Shown in pieces: positions 22,285-33,598 of a stretch of 64,000 nucleotides of DNA. Within the stretch, counting starts at the first letter, position 1; each line of letters begins with the position of its first letter. This DNA is from Sorghum bicolor (lineage: Eukaryota > Streptophyta > Magnoliopsida > Poales > Poaceae), in the NCBI RefSeq assembly GCF_000003195.3, contig NC_012874.2:3751001-3815000 (forward strand). Direction: 5' to 3'. The notes under the pieces were generated by a model. That model did no database searches and was not told the origin of the DNA. It saw only the letters and a program-made list of their open reading frames with translations. Position numbers and translations under genes: made by a program.

Positions 22285-22970
22285 GGCCCTGTTTAGTCTC
22301 TCATCCAAAATTTTTTTATCCATCCAATTTTCGGACACATATATAAAACATGAAATGTATATAAAAAAAATAAACTAATTACACAGTTTGGTTGAAAATC
22401 GCGAGACGAATCTTTTAAGCCTAGTTACTCCATAATTAGCCTTAAGTGCTACAGTAACCCATATGTGATAATGACAGATTAATTATGCTTAATAGATTTG
22501 TCTTACAGTTTCCTGACGAGTTATGTAATTTATTTATTTTATTACTTTCTAAAAACTCCTCACAACATTCTTTCGACACATCCGATATGACAAAAAAAAA
22601 ATTTCCATCTCTAATCTAAGGCCCTGTTTAGTTCTCCACCTAAAATTTTTTCATCCATCACATCGAATCTTTGGACACATGTATGGAATATTAAATGTAG
22701 ATAAAAAAATAAACTAATTACACAGTTTGGTTGGAAATCGCGAGACGTATCTTTTAAGCCTAGTTAGTTCATGATTAGCCTTAAGTGCTACAGTAACCCA
22801 CATGTGCTAATGACATATTAATTATGCTTAATAGATTTGTCTTGCGGTTTCCAGACGAACTATGTAATTTGTTTTTTTATTAATTAGTTTCTAAAAATCT
22901 CTCCCGACATTCTTCCGACATATTCGATGTGACACTTAAAAAATTTTTTATGCTCAATCTAAATAGGGCC
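22285..22970 (+). mobile_element. two adjacent Harbinger-like MITEs
   Basis: Copy 1 starts GGCCCTGTTTAG at 22285 after TTA. Copy 2 runs 22620-22970, starts GGCCCTGTTTAG, ends AATAGGGCC and is flanked by TAA on both sides. They share long blocks ('aaactaattacacagtttgg', 'gcctagtta...ccttaagtgctacagtaaccca', 'taatagatttgtctt') and lie head-to-tail. The three-base TAA duplication points to the PIF/Harbinger group. Confidence 0.75.
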
Positions 22971-22973
22971 TAA

Positions 22974-23588
22974 ACAAGCCCTTAATCCCTGACTCGGCAA
23001 TGGTGCATGCTGCTGGGTCTGCTGCACCAGGCGGCAGGCAGCAGGGTGATCTCTGTTCGGATTAGACCTAACCTGATGGTCTGTCTGATGGCGTGTGTTG
23101 ACCGCTGATCGGCGAGCTGACACCGCGTGCTCTGCTCACCGATCACTGCTCGCCCACAGGGTGCTCGACCAACCCCTGTCCAGTGCCAAGCTCGGCACTA
23201 ACAACCGACTCAACTGTCTGTCGTCACTCTACTGTACTGTACCGCTGGATCTTGCATTTCTTTTTTCCGGGAGCTCTTCTGTGGGGCTCGACCAACCGGC
23301 AAGCATCGAGTAGATTTATTTAACTTTGCCAAGAATTGGCTAAAGAGTATAAGAAGTATATATTTAATTTAGAAAATTCAAAAACAATGTCGCAAAATTG
23401 TCTTTAAAGATTTTTTTTAAAAACTTTTTTAGGGCTTGCTTTGTTCATGGATGAAAAGTTTTTAAGTGTCACATCAGATATTTTATGAGATGTCGAAATA
23501 GGTGTTTGATACTAATTAAAAAACTAATTACATTAACTCCGAAAAGGTCTATGCGTGCCATGCCGTCCCCAGCTAGCTAGCCAAGGGG
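22974..23588. other. intergenic DNA
   Basis: A moderately GC-rich stretch (22990-23310) with only a short composition-driven frame, then AT-rich DNA. I recognise no gene. Confidence 0.45.
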
Positions 23589-23812
23589 CCTTGTTTAGTT
23601 GTAAAAAAATTTTACAAAATTTTTCAGATTCTCTGACACATCGAATCTTTAGATATATGCATAGAGTATTAAATATAAATAAAAATAAAAACTAATTGTA
23701 CAGTTTGGTCGGAATTAATGAGACAAATTTTTTAACTCTAGTTAATCTATAATTAATCAATATTTGTTAAATATAAACAAAATTATTATAGTGTCGATTT
23801 TCAAAGCCAACC
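23589..23812 (+). mobile_element. 'GCCTTGTTTAGTT'-family copy
   Basis: It starts CCTTGTTTAGTTG, with the family blocks 'cacatcgaatctttagatat', 'aaaaactaattgtacagttt' and 'gagacaaattttttaa'. The right end is degenerate. Confidence 0.6.
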
Positions 23813-23844
23813 CAACCTAGAGGACACGACGAGACGGCCACAGC

Positions 23845-24002
23845 CAGTGGCGAAGTTAGAGCAAATTCAAAGGAGATGCGACTGTCTTATAAATACATAG
23901 ATTTAAATCATAACCATGGTGAAATTTCAATCCTATTCACTAATATTCAAAATTTTTATAGGTGCATCCGCATCCGCGAGCATACATGTACCTCCGCCAC
24001 TG
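23845..24002. mobile_element. 158-bp hAT MITE, 8-bp TSD
   Basis: The ends CAGTGGCG and CCGCCACTG form a terminal inverted repeat, flanked by the perfect 8-bp duplication GCCACAGC (23837-23844, 24003-24010). It has the same terminus as the larger hAT element at 6641, so both probably used the same transposase source. Confidence 0.88.
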
Positions 24003-24189
24003 GCCACAGCCCACGCCGCGACAGCTTCCACCGGGCGCTGACGCCGGCCGATGACGGGACGGGTGGCGCCGGCGCGTTCGCCCTGCCGCCCACCACGGCC
24101 ACGGGCCACGGGCTGGCTCCCGAAGATCGAGGTCGGTGACGGTGAGCCATCATCGAGGCCGCGAAATGACGTCACCAGTGAGCCACGAG

Positions 24190-24541
24190 GAAGTATTATG
24201 CTCTGTATAGATTGGAGATTACAATTTTTTTATGTCACATCGGATATGTCGGAAGGATGTCGGGAGAGATTTTTAGAAACTAATAAAAAATAAATTACAT
24301 AGCTCGTCAGGAAACTGCAAAACAAATATATTAAGCATAATTAATCTATCATTAGCACATGTGAGTTACTGTAGCACTTAAAGCATAACGGAGGGTAACT
24401 AGGCTTAAAAGATTCGTCTCACGATTTTCAACCAAACTGTGTAATTAGTTTATTTTTTATGTACATTTAATGTTCCATGCATTTGTCTAAAGATTCAATG
24501 GGATGGATGAAAAAATTTTGGGTGGGAAACTAAATAGGGCC
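24190..24541 (-). mobile_element. Harbinger-like MITE, reverse copy
   Basis: Reverse-oriented relative of the 22620 element: it ends AAATAGGGCC followed by TTA and contains complements of the family blocks ('gtgagttactgtagcactta', 'caaccaaactgtgtaattag'). The left boundary is uncertain. Confidence 0.65.
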
Positions 24542-24544
24542 TTA

Positions 24545-24768
24545 CGGTAGCAGTTTCGTTTATATTTGATAATTATTGTTCAATTATGAACTAATTAAGC
24601 TTAAAAGACTCGTCTCACAAATTCCATACGAACTATACAGTTAATTATTTTTTTATCTATATTTAAGCTCCATACATGTACCATAAATTTTAATATGACA
24701 GGGAATCTTGAATATTTTGCAAATTATTTCGGGAAGTAAACAAGGCCCAATTAATTACTAGTTCCTCC
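24545..24768 (-). mobile_element. 'GCCTTGTTTAGTT'-family copy
   Basis: It ends with 'aagtaaacaaggccc' and carries the family's 'gaactaattaagcttaaaagactcgtctcaca' type of block (a 20-base core is visible near 24590). The left end abuts the 24190 copy. Confidence 0.6.
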
Positions 24769-24771
24769 GTG

Positions 24772-25542
24772 GTATGCAAAATACTATTTTTTTACTAACT
24801 AAAAAGTCAAATGTTTTCAACTTTAACTAAATTTATATAAAAATATTAATATTTACATAGTCTAACATAATTAGTATAGTTTGTAGTACTCTTTTTCTAC
24901 GAAAGAAAATTTATATTAGACAACAATGGGTTATATGAATATGTTACAAATACTCTAGATTACACAAATATATAGAAAAAACCAGCTGAATTTTACCGAG
25001 GACGTGAGTAGCTTAAGATCTCAAAACCAAACATATACGACGCTTTGCAGTATGAATGACCGCATAAGCAAAAACTCGGCAAAAAGCCAGAGAACAGATG
25101 ACCAATAAATGAGGGTCAACATTCTTATAGGCGGAGTTGAGAAACTTCTTCTTCCTGTGTCTTTCTTCTCTTTTCTTTTTTTCTGCCACCCAAAAATGAG
25201 AAAGACTAATCTGAAACTTATTCTCTCTTATCTTCATTGTGGTCAGATCTAACCACGATAAAACGGAGAAAAAAACGGAGAAAAATATTCCATGACGGCG
25301 ATATCATCTCTATCTTGATGTCACCATTCAGAAAAAGTACATAATCCTGCATTTCAAATCTTCTCTTAAAAAGAATATAAATATAGACTTTAAATCAACT
25401 TTTCAATAGACCTATTAAAATACCATAATATGTCTAAAAATTACAATACTCTATTTATTTATGGGACAATAATTGTTTTTAGATTCTAAAATCGTAGAGG
25501 AGTACTCCTATATATATATATTTAATTTTATACCTACACTTA
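24772..25542. other. AT-rich intergenic DNA
   Basis: I see no supported gene; low-complexity AT sequence with weak Stowaway-like traces near 24770-24890. Confidence 0.45.
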
Positions 25543-25920
25543 GGCCTTGTTTAGTTCCAAAAACTTTTTGGTTTTCGGTAATGTAGCATTTTCGTTTTTA
25601 TTTGACAATTACTGTCCAATCATAGGCTAACTAGATTCAAAAGATTCATCTCGCGATTTACAGGTAAACTGTGTAATTAGTTTTTATTTTCGTCTATATT
25701 TACTGCTTCATGTATGTGCCGTAAGATTTTAAAAAGTTTTTGGTTTTTGGGTGAGGTTCCAAAAACCAAAAACTTTTAAAGATTCTCCGTCATATTGAAT
25801 AATGTGGCACATGCATTGAGCATTTAACACAGTAGAAAATTAAAACTAATTACACAATACTTTTTAAATTGAATAATAGTTACCAAATAAAAACGAAAGT
25901 ACTAAATTAAAAAAAAAATT
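25543..25920 (+). mobile_element. one or two 'GCCTTGTTTAGTT'-family copies
   Basis: Starts GGCCTTGTTTAGTTCC after TTA at 25540-25542. The family's central block appears twice, once forward and once inverted ('aaaagtttttggtttttgg' and 'ccaaaaaccaaaaactttt' meet near 25755), so two copies seem joined tail to tail. Confidence 0.6.
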
Positions 25921-26640
25921 GGCGGTTCTGGTGTCCGTGCCGTCGATCAGGCCTGACGCTAGCGTGGACAGCAGGCAGTGGATCAGGCACGCACCGACCG
26001 TGGTGGTCAAGTGGATGAGCATATCTCTTCCCGTCAGCAAGTTGCAAGACGTGATGTACAGTACCCGGATGCAATGCACCAGCGCTCGCATGTTGGGACG
26101 GCGACGAGCGGGCACGGCTGCAGGTTGGGACTTGCACCGCATGCAAGTCCCGAGTAGGTAGCGGCGGAGCGCAAGTTGTTGGCGCGCGGCATGGCATGCA
26201 ATGCACCCCCCGGCGCTCCGGCCGTCGTCCTCCTTTGGTGGCCAATTGATTGGGACAGCGATGATCGCCCGCTCGATCTGTCGTCTGGTCTCCGGCCCGG
26301 CTTTTCACGCCTCGGGACTCGCAGTGTCGTCGTGCCGTCGTGGTCTGGTAACCCACTAGGACGGCGGCAGGCCAGCGGCGAGCGAACCACCACGCCGCGC
26401 CGTGCCGTGCCGGCCGCGGGGCGACAACCACGGCAGCCGTGGAGCTACCTGCCGTATATACTGCGGGCGGACCGATCTCGGCCGGCGGCCGCCGCCGGCG
26501 GGAGGCCTCGTCTCGCGCTGCCCGCGCCCCCTGCGGTCCGGCCGTTTCTGACGGAATCCTGCCTCCGGCGCACTACCGCTGCAGAGGCTGTTCATTCTAC
26601 AGGGCCCACCTCATTCATATATTCTCCACTTTCATAAACA
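25921..26640. other. GC-rich island with no recognised gene
   Basis: It contrasts sharply with AT-rich flanks and has open frames on both strands (for example 25864-26142 minus, 26176-26637 plus). None shows a domain I know. It could be a decayed gene fragment carried by a transposon or simply a compositional island. Confidence 0.35.
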
Positions 26641-27329
26641 AAATTTAAAAAGTCATAGCTCTTAAACTAAATATCTAAATCAAAATCCGATTACACTATA
26701 GTGTTTCTTATAATAAATCCTGCAAAACAAGATCTCACATAGATATATTTAGATAAAATTTTATTAATAAATATTTATCTTATAAAGATATAACATTTTT
26801 ATTTATGATAGACAAGGTTCTAGGTTCATAAAATAAATGTTCCATCTTCGTAATAAAAATGTTCTCAGTTTAAAAAATAGTGTTCTAGTTTAGATTCATG
26901 AAACTGATATTATAATATTTAAAATAAATAAATAAATACATCATGTAAACAAAAAAAAATAAAATCTAGAGCAAAGCATAAGGAAAAAACATGTAATAGA
27001 GAAAAATTTAAAAGAACATCATATGGATAGTTTTAAAACATCCTAAAAATAAACTATAAAACATCACATGTGTACTAAACTGAACATCACTAAATACACT
27101 ATAGAACACTATTAAATACATTATGGAACATCGTATATATATTACGTGAACATCACTAGATATATCATAGAACACCACATGTGTACTAAGCGAACATCAC
27201 TAAATTCACAATAGAACATCACTCAACACATTATAGAACATTGTATGTATACTAAGTAAACATCGTTGAATTAACCACAAAACAACACTTAATGTATTAT
27301 AGAACATGGCATATGATTCCAAAAAAGAT
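26641..27329. repeat. AT-rich repeats of a 'GAACATCAC' motif
   Basis: From about 27020 to 27300 the phrase 'gaacatcac(t)aaat' or close variants recurs many times with 'cacatgtgtactaa' and 'attatagaacat', like a degenerate short tandem repeat. I see no coding capacity. Confidence 0.6.
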
Positions 27330-27884
27330 TAATAACAAAGAAAAATTAAGAAATAAAACATGAATAAAAGAAAACATAATTAAAAATTAAAAGAAAAAAC
27401 AAAATCAAAAGAAAAAAATAAAAAATAGAACATCAGCACGTGAACATCAAAGAAAATAATAATAAGAAGAAAAAAATAAAATGTACAAAACAAAGGATAA
27501 TATAAAACAAAAAATGAAAATAAAAATAAAGCACAAAAAAGATAGAAAGAGAATCAAATGGAATATAAAATAAAAAAAGAAAGAAAAAAGGAAAAAAATT
27601 AAAGAAAAGAAACAAAGAAAGATTAAAAAATAAAACATGAATAAAAGAAAACATAATTAAAAAATAAAAGGAAAAACAAAATCAAAAGAAAAAATAAAAA
27701 ATAGAACATCAGCACGTAAACATCACAGAAAAATAATAAGAATAAAAAAAGATAAAGATACAAAACAAAGAATAATATAAAACAAAAAAAATAAAATAAA
27801 AATAAAGCACAAAAAAGATAAAAAAGAACCAAACGGAATATAAAATGAAAAAAGAGAAAGAAAAAGAAAAAGAAATTAAAGAAA
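27330..27884. repeat. 277-bp tandem duplication in an A-rich tract
   Basis: Two copies offset by about 277 bp. The marks 'aaataaaacatgaataaaag' (27351 and 27628) and 'tagaacatcagcacgt' (about 27426 and 27703) repeat in the same order, as do 'aaagcacaaaaaagata' blocks. The plus strand is almost all A and G. Confidence 0.8.
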
Positions 27885-28040
27885 AAAATATAGCAAGAAA
27901 AATAAAAAGAAAAAAGAAAGAATAAAAGAGAAGAAAAGTAACAGCAACGATCGGGAGGAAAAAAAAGAAACATAAAAAGAAAGAAAAAACAAAAAAGAAA
28001 GAAAAAACAAAAAAGAAAGAAATAAAAAAGAAAACATACG
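27885..28040. repeat. purine-rich low-complexity tract
   Basis: Nearly uninterrupted A/G on the plus strand ('aaaaaacaaaaaagaaagaa' type), continuing the duplicated tract. The Phe-rich minus-strand frames that cross it are a consequence of this composition. Confidence 0.75.
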
Positions 28041-28142
28041 TATCTGTCAACCTCACGCGTGTGCGGGAACCATCGCGCGGAAATCATTGGACGGGGTCTC
28101 CGGTCCGAACCTCAACCATACCATCTACTTCCTCCATTTCAG

Positions 28143-28385
28143 GGCCTTGTTTATTTCCACCCAAAAATCTAAAAAATTTTAAAATTTTCTGTTACATAAA
28201 ATTTTTATATGCATGCATGGAGTATTAAATATAGACGAAAACAAAAACAAATTGCACAGTTTGGTCAAAATTAATGAGACGAATCTTTTGAGCTTAGTTA
28301 GTCTATAGTTAGACAATAATTACCACAAACAAACGAAAGTGCTACAGTGTCGTGAATTTTTTTTCTTCGCGAACTAAACAAGACC
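28143..28385 (+). mobile_element. 'GCCTTGTTTAGTT'-family MITE
   Basis: It starts GGCCTTGTTTATTTCC and ends GAACTAAACAAGACC, with the family's internal blocks. The termini are inverted repeats. Confidence 0.72.
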
Positions 28386-28868
28386 AGACCTTGTTTAGTT
28401 GGTAAAATAAAAAAGTTTTCAGACACCGTAGCACTTTCTTTATATTGTTCAATTATAAACTAATCAGGGCTTTGTTTACATCCACAATTTTTTTTAGATT
28501 TTGACATTGTATCACTTTCGTTTTTATTTGACAAACATTGTATAATCATAGAATAACTAGGCTTAAAAGATATGTTTCGCGATTTATACACAAACTGTGC
28601 AGCTAATTTTTGTTTTTATCTATTTTTAATGCTCCATACATATGCCGAAATATTCGATGTGATGGGAAATTTTGAAAAGTTTTTGGTTTTTTGGGTGAAC
28701 TAAACAAGGCCTAGGTTTAAAAGATTCATCTCGCGATTTATAGACAAACTGTGTAGTTAGTTTTTGTTTTTGACTATATTTAATGCTCCATGTATATGCC
28801 GCAAGATTTAATGTGACAGAGAATCTTGAAAAGTTTTTGGTTTTTTGGGTGAACTAAGCAAACCTCAA
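28386..28868 (+). mobile_element. MITE interrupted by a copy of its own family
   Basis: The outer copy starts at 28386 ('agaccttgtttagttgg'), breaks after 'caattataaactaat' near 28465, and resumes at about 28713 ('ggtttaaaagattcatctcg'), ending near 28868. The inner copy (about 28467-28712) has its own start (GGGCTTTGTTTACATCC) and end (GAACTAAACAAGGCC). Confidence 0.65.
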
Positions 28869-28871
28869 ATT

Positions 28872-29087
28872 TATAAATTATTCCAAAAATATTAGAGAGT
28901 CAAAACAAAGTGACCAAAATTATAAAAAAATACTAAGATTTGTAACATAAAGTGGATGTACTATAAAGAATATAATGATATTTAGTTAGTATTATAATTA
29001 TTATTATTTTATTATGTAAATTTGGTCAAACTAAAGATAGTTTAATTCTTCAAAATTTTAGTAATGTATAATTTAGGATGGAGAGAG
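28872..29087. mobile_element. Stowaway-like MITE
   Basis: It carries the 'aaattataaattattccaaa' type of start and a 'taatttaggatggagagagta' type of end, which pair as an inverted repeat, and internal 'agagagtcaaa...agtttgac'-like sequence. The ends are degraded. Confidence 0.55.
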
Positions 29088-29639
29088 TACAGGCTCCTAT
29101 CCAACACCACGGTTATGGATTGGCACCGTGTGCTACCTATGGCTATGGATGATCAGTTGGGCCGGGGCCCAACGGATCACAAGATACCTGATTCAGTTTT
29201 TTTTTTAAATCGGACAAGAGACCTGATTGTAGAAACAACGGTCGCAAGAGTATCTGGAAGCAGAGAGTAAAATTTACGTGTCACATTAAAACTTATGAAG
29301 TATTTGGATATTAATAAAATAAATAAATCGTAGATTATGTTAGTAATTAATAGTGGACTAATTCGACTTAAAATTCATCGTGTAAATTAGTCTTGATCTT
29401 TATTTTTAATTTCGTAAATAATATATATTTAATACTGAGACTAAATTTTTTTGAGTATAACCAAACGAGGCTTGCCACGCAGCGGGTGTTGAGCGCATGC
29501 CACCGATCCGGCCGCAGGGGCCGACGACGGGTGCGAGCCTCTTTGGGAGCGCGGACCTGGGTTGCCGCGCGCGCGTCAGCTCCATCTCGCGTGCCTACTA
29601 CCGCGGATATGCGCATGATAGATAGATGCATGCCTTGTT

Positions 29640-29895
29640 TCTCAAACCTCGTTGGCCATAGTTAATCATAAAAATCAAAAACTTTTAAAAATTTCTTATT
29701 ACATCGAATTTTGTGATACATGCATTGAACATTAAATATAGATAAAAACAAAAACTAATTGCACAGTTTGCTCGTAAATCACGAAATAAATCTTTTAAGC
29801 CTAGTTACTCTGTGGTTGGACAATGTTTGCCAAATAAAATGGAAAGTACTATAGTTTCAAAATTCAAAAACTTTTTACATCTCCCACAATGATGC
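29640..29895 (-). mobile_element. 'GCCTTGTTTAGTT'-family copy, degenerate
   Basis: It contains 'attacatcgaattttgtgat', 'aaaaactaattgcacagttt' and 'tcttttaagcctagttact', the family's internal order; both ends are unclear. Confidence 0.5.
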
Positions 29896-29900
29896 TTGTA

Positions 29901-30133
29901 GGTCTTGTTTAGTTCACCTCAAATTTTTTTTTTCAAAGTTCTCTATCATATCGAATTCTACAGCACATGTATAGATCATTAAATATAGATAAAAAATAAC
30001 TAATTACACAGTCTGTAAATTGTGAGACAAATTTTTTAAACTTAGTTAATATATGATTAGACACTAATTTTAAAATAAAAATGAAAGTACTACAATAACA
30101 AAATATAAAAAATTTTAGGATCTAAACAAGACC
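29901..30133 (+). mobile_element. 'GCCTTGTTTAGTT'-family MITE
   Basis: It starts GGTCTTGTTTAGTTC and ends GATCTAAACAAGACC followed by TTA. Confidence 0.7.
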
Positions 30134-30147
30134 TTAGTCTCTTATAA

Positions 30148-30390
30148 GGCATTGTTTAGATCCAAAAAGTTTTTGGATTTTGACACTCTAGCACTTTTGT
30201 TTTTCTTTGACAAATATTGTTCAATCATGGACTAACTAGGCTCAAAAGATTCATCTCACGGTTTACAGGTAAACTGTACAATTAGTTTTTGTTTTTGTTT
30301 TTATTTAATGCTCAATGCATGTACCACAAGATTTGATTTGATGAGAAATTTTGTAAATTTTTCAATTTTTAAGGTGAACTAAACAAGGCC
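30148..30390 (+). mobile_element. 'GCCTTGTTTAGTT'-family MITE
   Basis: It starts GGCATTGTTTAGATCC after TAA and ends GTGAACTAAACAAGGCC followed by TTA. Confidence 0.72.
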
Positions 30391-32496
30391 TTACCTCAAC
30401 ATGCGGGTGACTAAGGTAGTACTGTATTACTATTACTACCTCTAACACCTAAAGAATGCAACTATGAGTTACCTGTGTTCGAGTTTGACTAAATTTCTCG
30501 TAAATAATATTCACATAATGGCTCCAAATCATTTATTATAGAAATATATTTTCATAATTAATTTAAGGATATTTATTTTATATTATAAATATTTATATTT
30601 TTATCAATAATTGGTGAAACTTGATATACTAAATTGCATTTTTTTGGAACGGAGGAAGTACTAATTATTAACATGTTTTGTCTTTCGGTAGCTACTTCCT
30701 AACAACTCACTTTTCAAGAAGTTAAACTTTTTTAACTTTAACAAATATAGATATTAATATTTATGATGTATAATTAGTATTATTATATACATAATTTAAC
30801 ACATTTTTATAATAAACTTATTTAGAAATATAAATATTGCTAATGTTTTCTATGATCTAGTCAAACTTAAGAAAGTTTGATCAACACATATTCTATAGTA
30901 ACATTTTTTTAGATGGAGAAAGTACTTTCTAATCTAAGGAAAAAAAAGAATGTATCTGATTTTATACTTGGTCAAAACTATTTTAAATTTAAATAAATTT
31001 ATAAAAAATAATTGTCAACATTTATATATACATAAGATTAAAATATGAATATATATGAACATATATTTGAGAATGAATGTAATACCTCACATTAATGAAG
31101 TGTGATGTGTGTTTACTGTTTACATTTTTTAGCGGAGTTCACTGTTTAGATTATTTTTTGAGTGGATACTGTTTAGAATAGATTGAGGAACACTTCCCGA
31201 TGGGCTCACAGTCCACTACTGATCGCGTGGGTTAAGGCCCGGTTATGACGAGGGCCCACCAATGTGCACGTGAGCCTCAACAGGCGTACATATCTGCGTC
31301 CAAACACCTTTACCGCGGCCCGGCCCGACCCACCTGGCCATCCCTGTCCTCCACCGCGGCGTCCGATGCGACGTGATGTGCGTTAGGACTATCTCTGGTT
31401 GGACTTCCCTGTCCTCCACACTGGTACGCACTATCTCTAGTTGGACTTCCTGGTTCGCGTCTTGGATAGTGGGTTTGGTTTTATGATGAACCCACACACG
31501 GGTGACTAGAAGCTGTACCAACCAACATCATCGATCATGATATAAAAACCATTCATTTCGGATCTTGTTAAATGGAGATAATCACCTTATCTAAAAGGTT
31601 AAACAGTGCACTGCAATGCCAAGGTCACCGCGAAATTTAGCTACACATGTGTGCCCTGCGTTATTATCCATAGGTAATATTATGAAACTACATATATTAC
31701 CAGATTAATTATAGTTCGTGGAGATAGATGGGCCATCACATGCGCAGTTTGCAGGGAAGCAACTAAGCAAGATTAAAATATCTAGCTCTTTAGACTTTAG
31801 ATGGACTGCCTACCTAGGCTTGCAAATATGTACATTAACCTTTGTTACCTGCACAACACGCGGGGGGGGGGGGGGGGGTGTTGGTGGTGGGTTTGAGTTG
31901 TTCACTGTGGCCGCACTAGGCTCCGCCACTGCTAGTTGCATCATGTTGATGACCTAATGGCATTTAACCTTTTGACTTTCGAAGAGTGTATAGCTCTGCA
32001 TGAGACTTTCCCTATTCTTTCTCAATCTTTGATGCTCTGAGTGAACAGCCAAGCAACAATTTTTTTGTAGTGTCATGTCTTTGGATCAATGCTGGAAAGG
32101 TGGTAATTAAATACAGAGAACTTGAATTTCAGTATTGCCCAAGACCGCATTGGATCAGTAGGTTCATATGAGGTCCATTTGGTATAATTTTATATAAAAA
32201 GAGGTCATTTCTTTTTGAAGATAGCTGTGTAAGCAATTTAGGTAAACTCTAGTAAAACTCCAGCTTTTCTTATGAACCTACTCAGGGAATATGATTGGTG
32301 GACTTGTAAGGACAGTTGGGCTACATTAGGACTTAGACTGAGGACACAATTCTAGTTTCCAAGGCATGTTAAATAACTTGATAGAACTTTTTTGATGAAA
32401 ACTGGAGGGGCTTGAGCCCCTACTGCACTAGATAGAACTTTAGTACCTCCAAGTTTATAATATATGCACAAAGTTAGATGATTCATGTGGTGAATC
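30391..32496. other. intergenic DNA with a hAT terminus
   Basis: AT-rich DNA with Stowaway-like traces (30640-30930) and a GC-richer patch at 31190-31500 with no recognised gene. A G homopolymer and 'ggctccgccactg' at about 31860-31932 mark the right end of a hAT element like the one at 6641; I could not find its left end. I searched 31.5-32.5 kb for the missing N-terminal DCP1 exons and saw none. Confidence 0.5.
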
Positions 32497-33205
32497 TGTA
32501 ACACCCGCCCCAGGGCTTAATAGGATTAATAGGAGACTCATACCAATAAGTTGCAATTTCTTTTTCGGAAGCCCATCTCTAAAGAACTCTAAAGTTAAGT
32601 GTGCTTGGCCTAGAGAAATTTAGGGATGGGTGACCGATCGGGAAGTCATTCCCGGGTGCGCATAAGTGAGGACAAAGTATACAGAAAAGACTGGTGTTGG
32701 TCTGTGGGGACTGACTATATCCTAGAAAAGCTACCAGATGTAAGCGAGTCCGGCCTCGTGGAGGCAGGACGTTACATAATGGTATCAGAGCTGACTCTCG
32801 CGGTTTCACGGGCGCGTGTTAGCATGGAACATGCGCTGGCACTGGATGCACGGATGTGGCCAAGAGAGGATGTTCCTGGCTTGGAGTTGATCGACGAGGA
32901 CGTCGATCTCTTAAGGGGGTGAGGATGTAACACCCGGCCCATGGCTTAATAGGATTAATAGGAGACTCATACCAACAAGTTGCAACTTCTTTTCCGGAAG
33001 CCCATCTCCAAAGAACTCTAAAGTTAAGTGTGCTTGGCCTAGAGAAATTTAGGGATGGGTGACCGATCGGGAAGTCCTTCTTGGGTGCGCACGAGTGAGG
33101 ACAAAGTGTGCAGAAAAGACTGGTGTTGGTCTATGGGGACTGACTATATTCTAGAAAAGCTGCCAGATGTAAGCAGGCCTGGCCTCGTGGAGGTAGGACG
33201 TTACA
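32497..33205 (+). mobile_element. Cassandra-type TRIM retrotransposon
   Basis: Two 280-bp LTRs (32497-32776, 32926-33205), each TGTAACACCC...GGACGTTACA, flank a 149-bp interior. TGGTATCAGAGC at 32780-32791 matches the primer-binding site for initiator tRNA-Met. A purine run (32914-32925) precedes the second LTR. The LTRs carry a 5S rRNA-like domain, the hallmark of Cassandra. There are no genes, as expected of a TRIM. The target duplication is imperfect (gaatc at 32492-32496, taatc at 33206-33210). The LTRs differ at roughly twenty positions by eye, so the insertion is old. Confidence 0.92.
32568..32662 (+). repeat. 5S rRNA-like domain in Cassandra LTR 1
   Basis: It matches the plant 5S rRNA promoter region: 'aaagttaagtgtgcttgg' covers the A-box/intermediate element and 'gggatgggtgacc' covers the C-box. 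A second copy lies at about 32997-33091 in LTR 2. Sequence around these boxes has drifted, so it is not a working 5S rRNA gene. Confidence 0.85.
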
Positions 33206-33450
33206 TAATCGTTCATGAGAATCCTGATGATGTTGCTCTCAACAGATAATCTGGTGGAGGATCTCTTAAATGATTTTGAATACGAACTTCAACCTCCATA
33301 TTTGTTGTACCGGAATGCTTCACAAGAAGTAAATGGAATTTGGTTTTACAATCAACATGACTGTGAAGCTGTTGCAAGTCTATTTGGAAGGTAAAGGCTC
33401 TTCATGTATTCTCTCCCCATGTTGGAAGTATCTTTCTCTGAATTTATGTA

Positions 33451-33598
33451 CTCTCCATGTTCCAAATTGTAAGTCGTTCTGTTTTTTTTGGGTTACATAC
33501 CTTTTGCTATGTATCTAGACGTACTTTATATCTATGTACATAACAAAAGCTATGTATCTAGAAAAGCCAGAACAACTTACAATTTGGAATGGAGTGAG
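33451..33598. mobile_element. Stowaway foldback MITE in DCP1 intron
   Basis: It starts CTCTCCATGTTCCAAATTG and ends with the complement (CAATTTGGAATGGAGTGAG), flanked by TA. The arms pair over most of its length, forming a long hairpin. Confidence 0.82.

Noticed and set aside
27433..28087. Long minus-strand frames rich in Phe and Leu that look like membrane proteins
   Set aside because: They are produced by the A/G-only composition of the plus strand; several overlapping frames are open at once and no family motif is present.
32568..32662. A 5S rRNA gene
   Set aside because: Only the internal promoter-like part matches and it lies in both LTRs of a Cassandra TRIM, with drifted sequence around the boxes.
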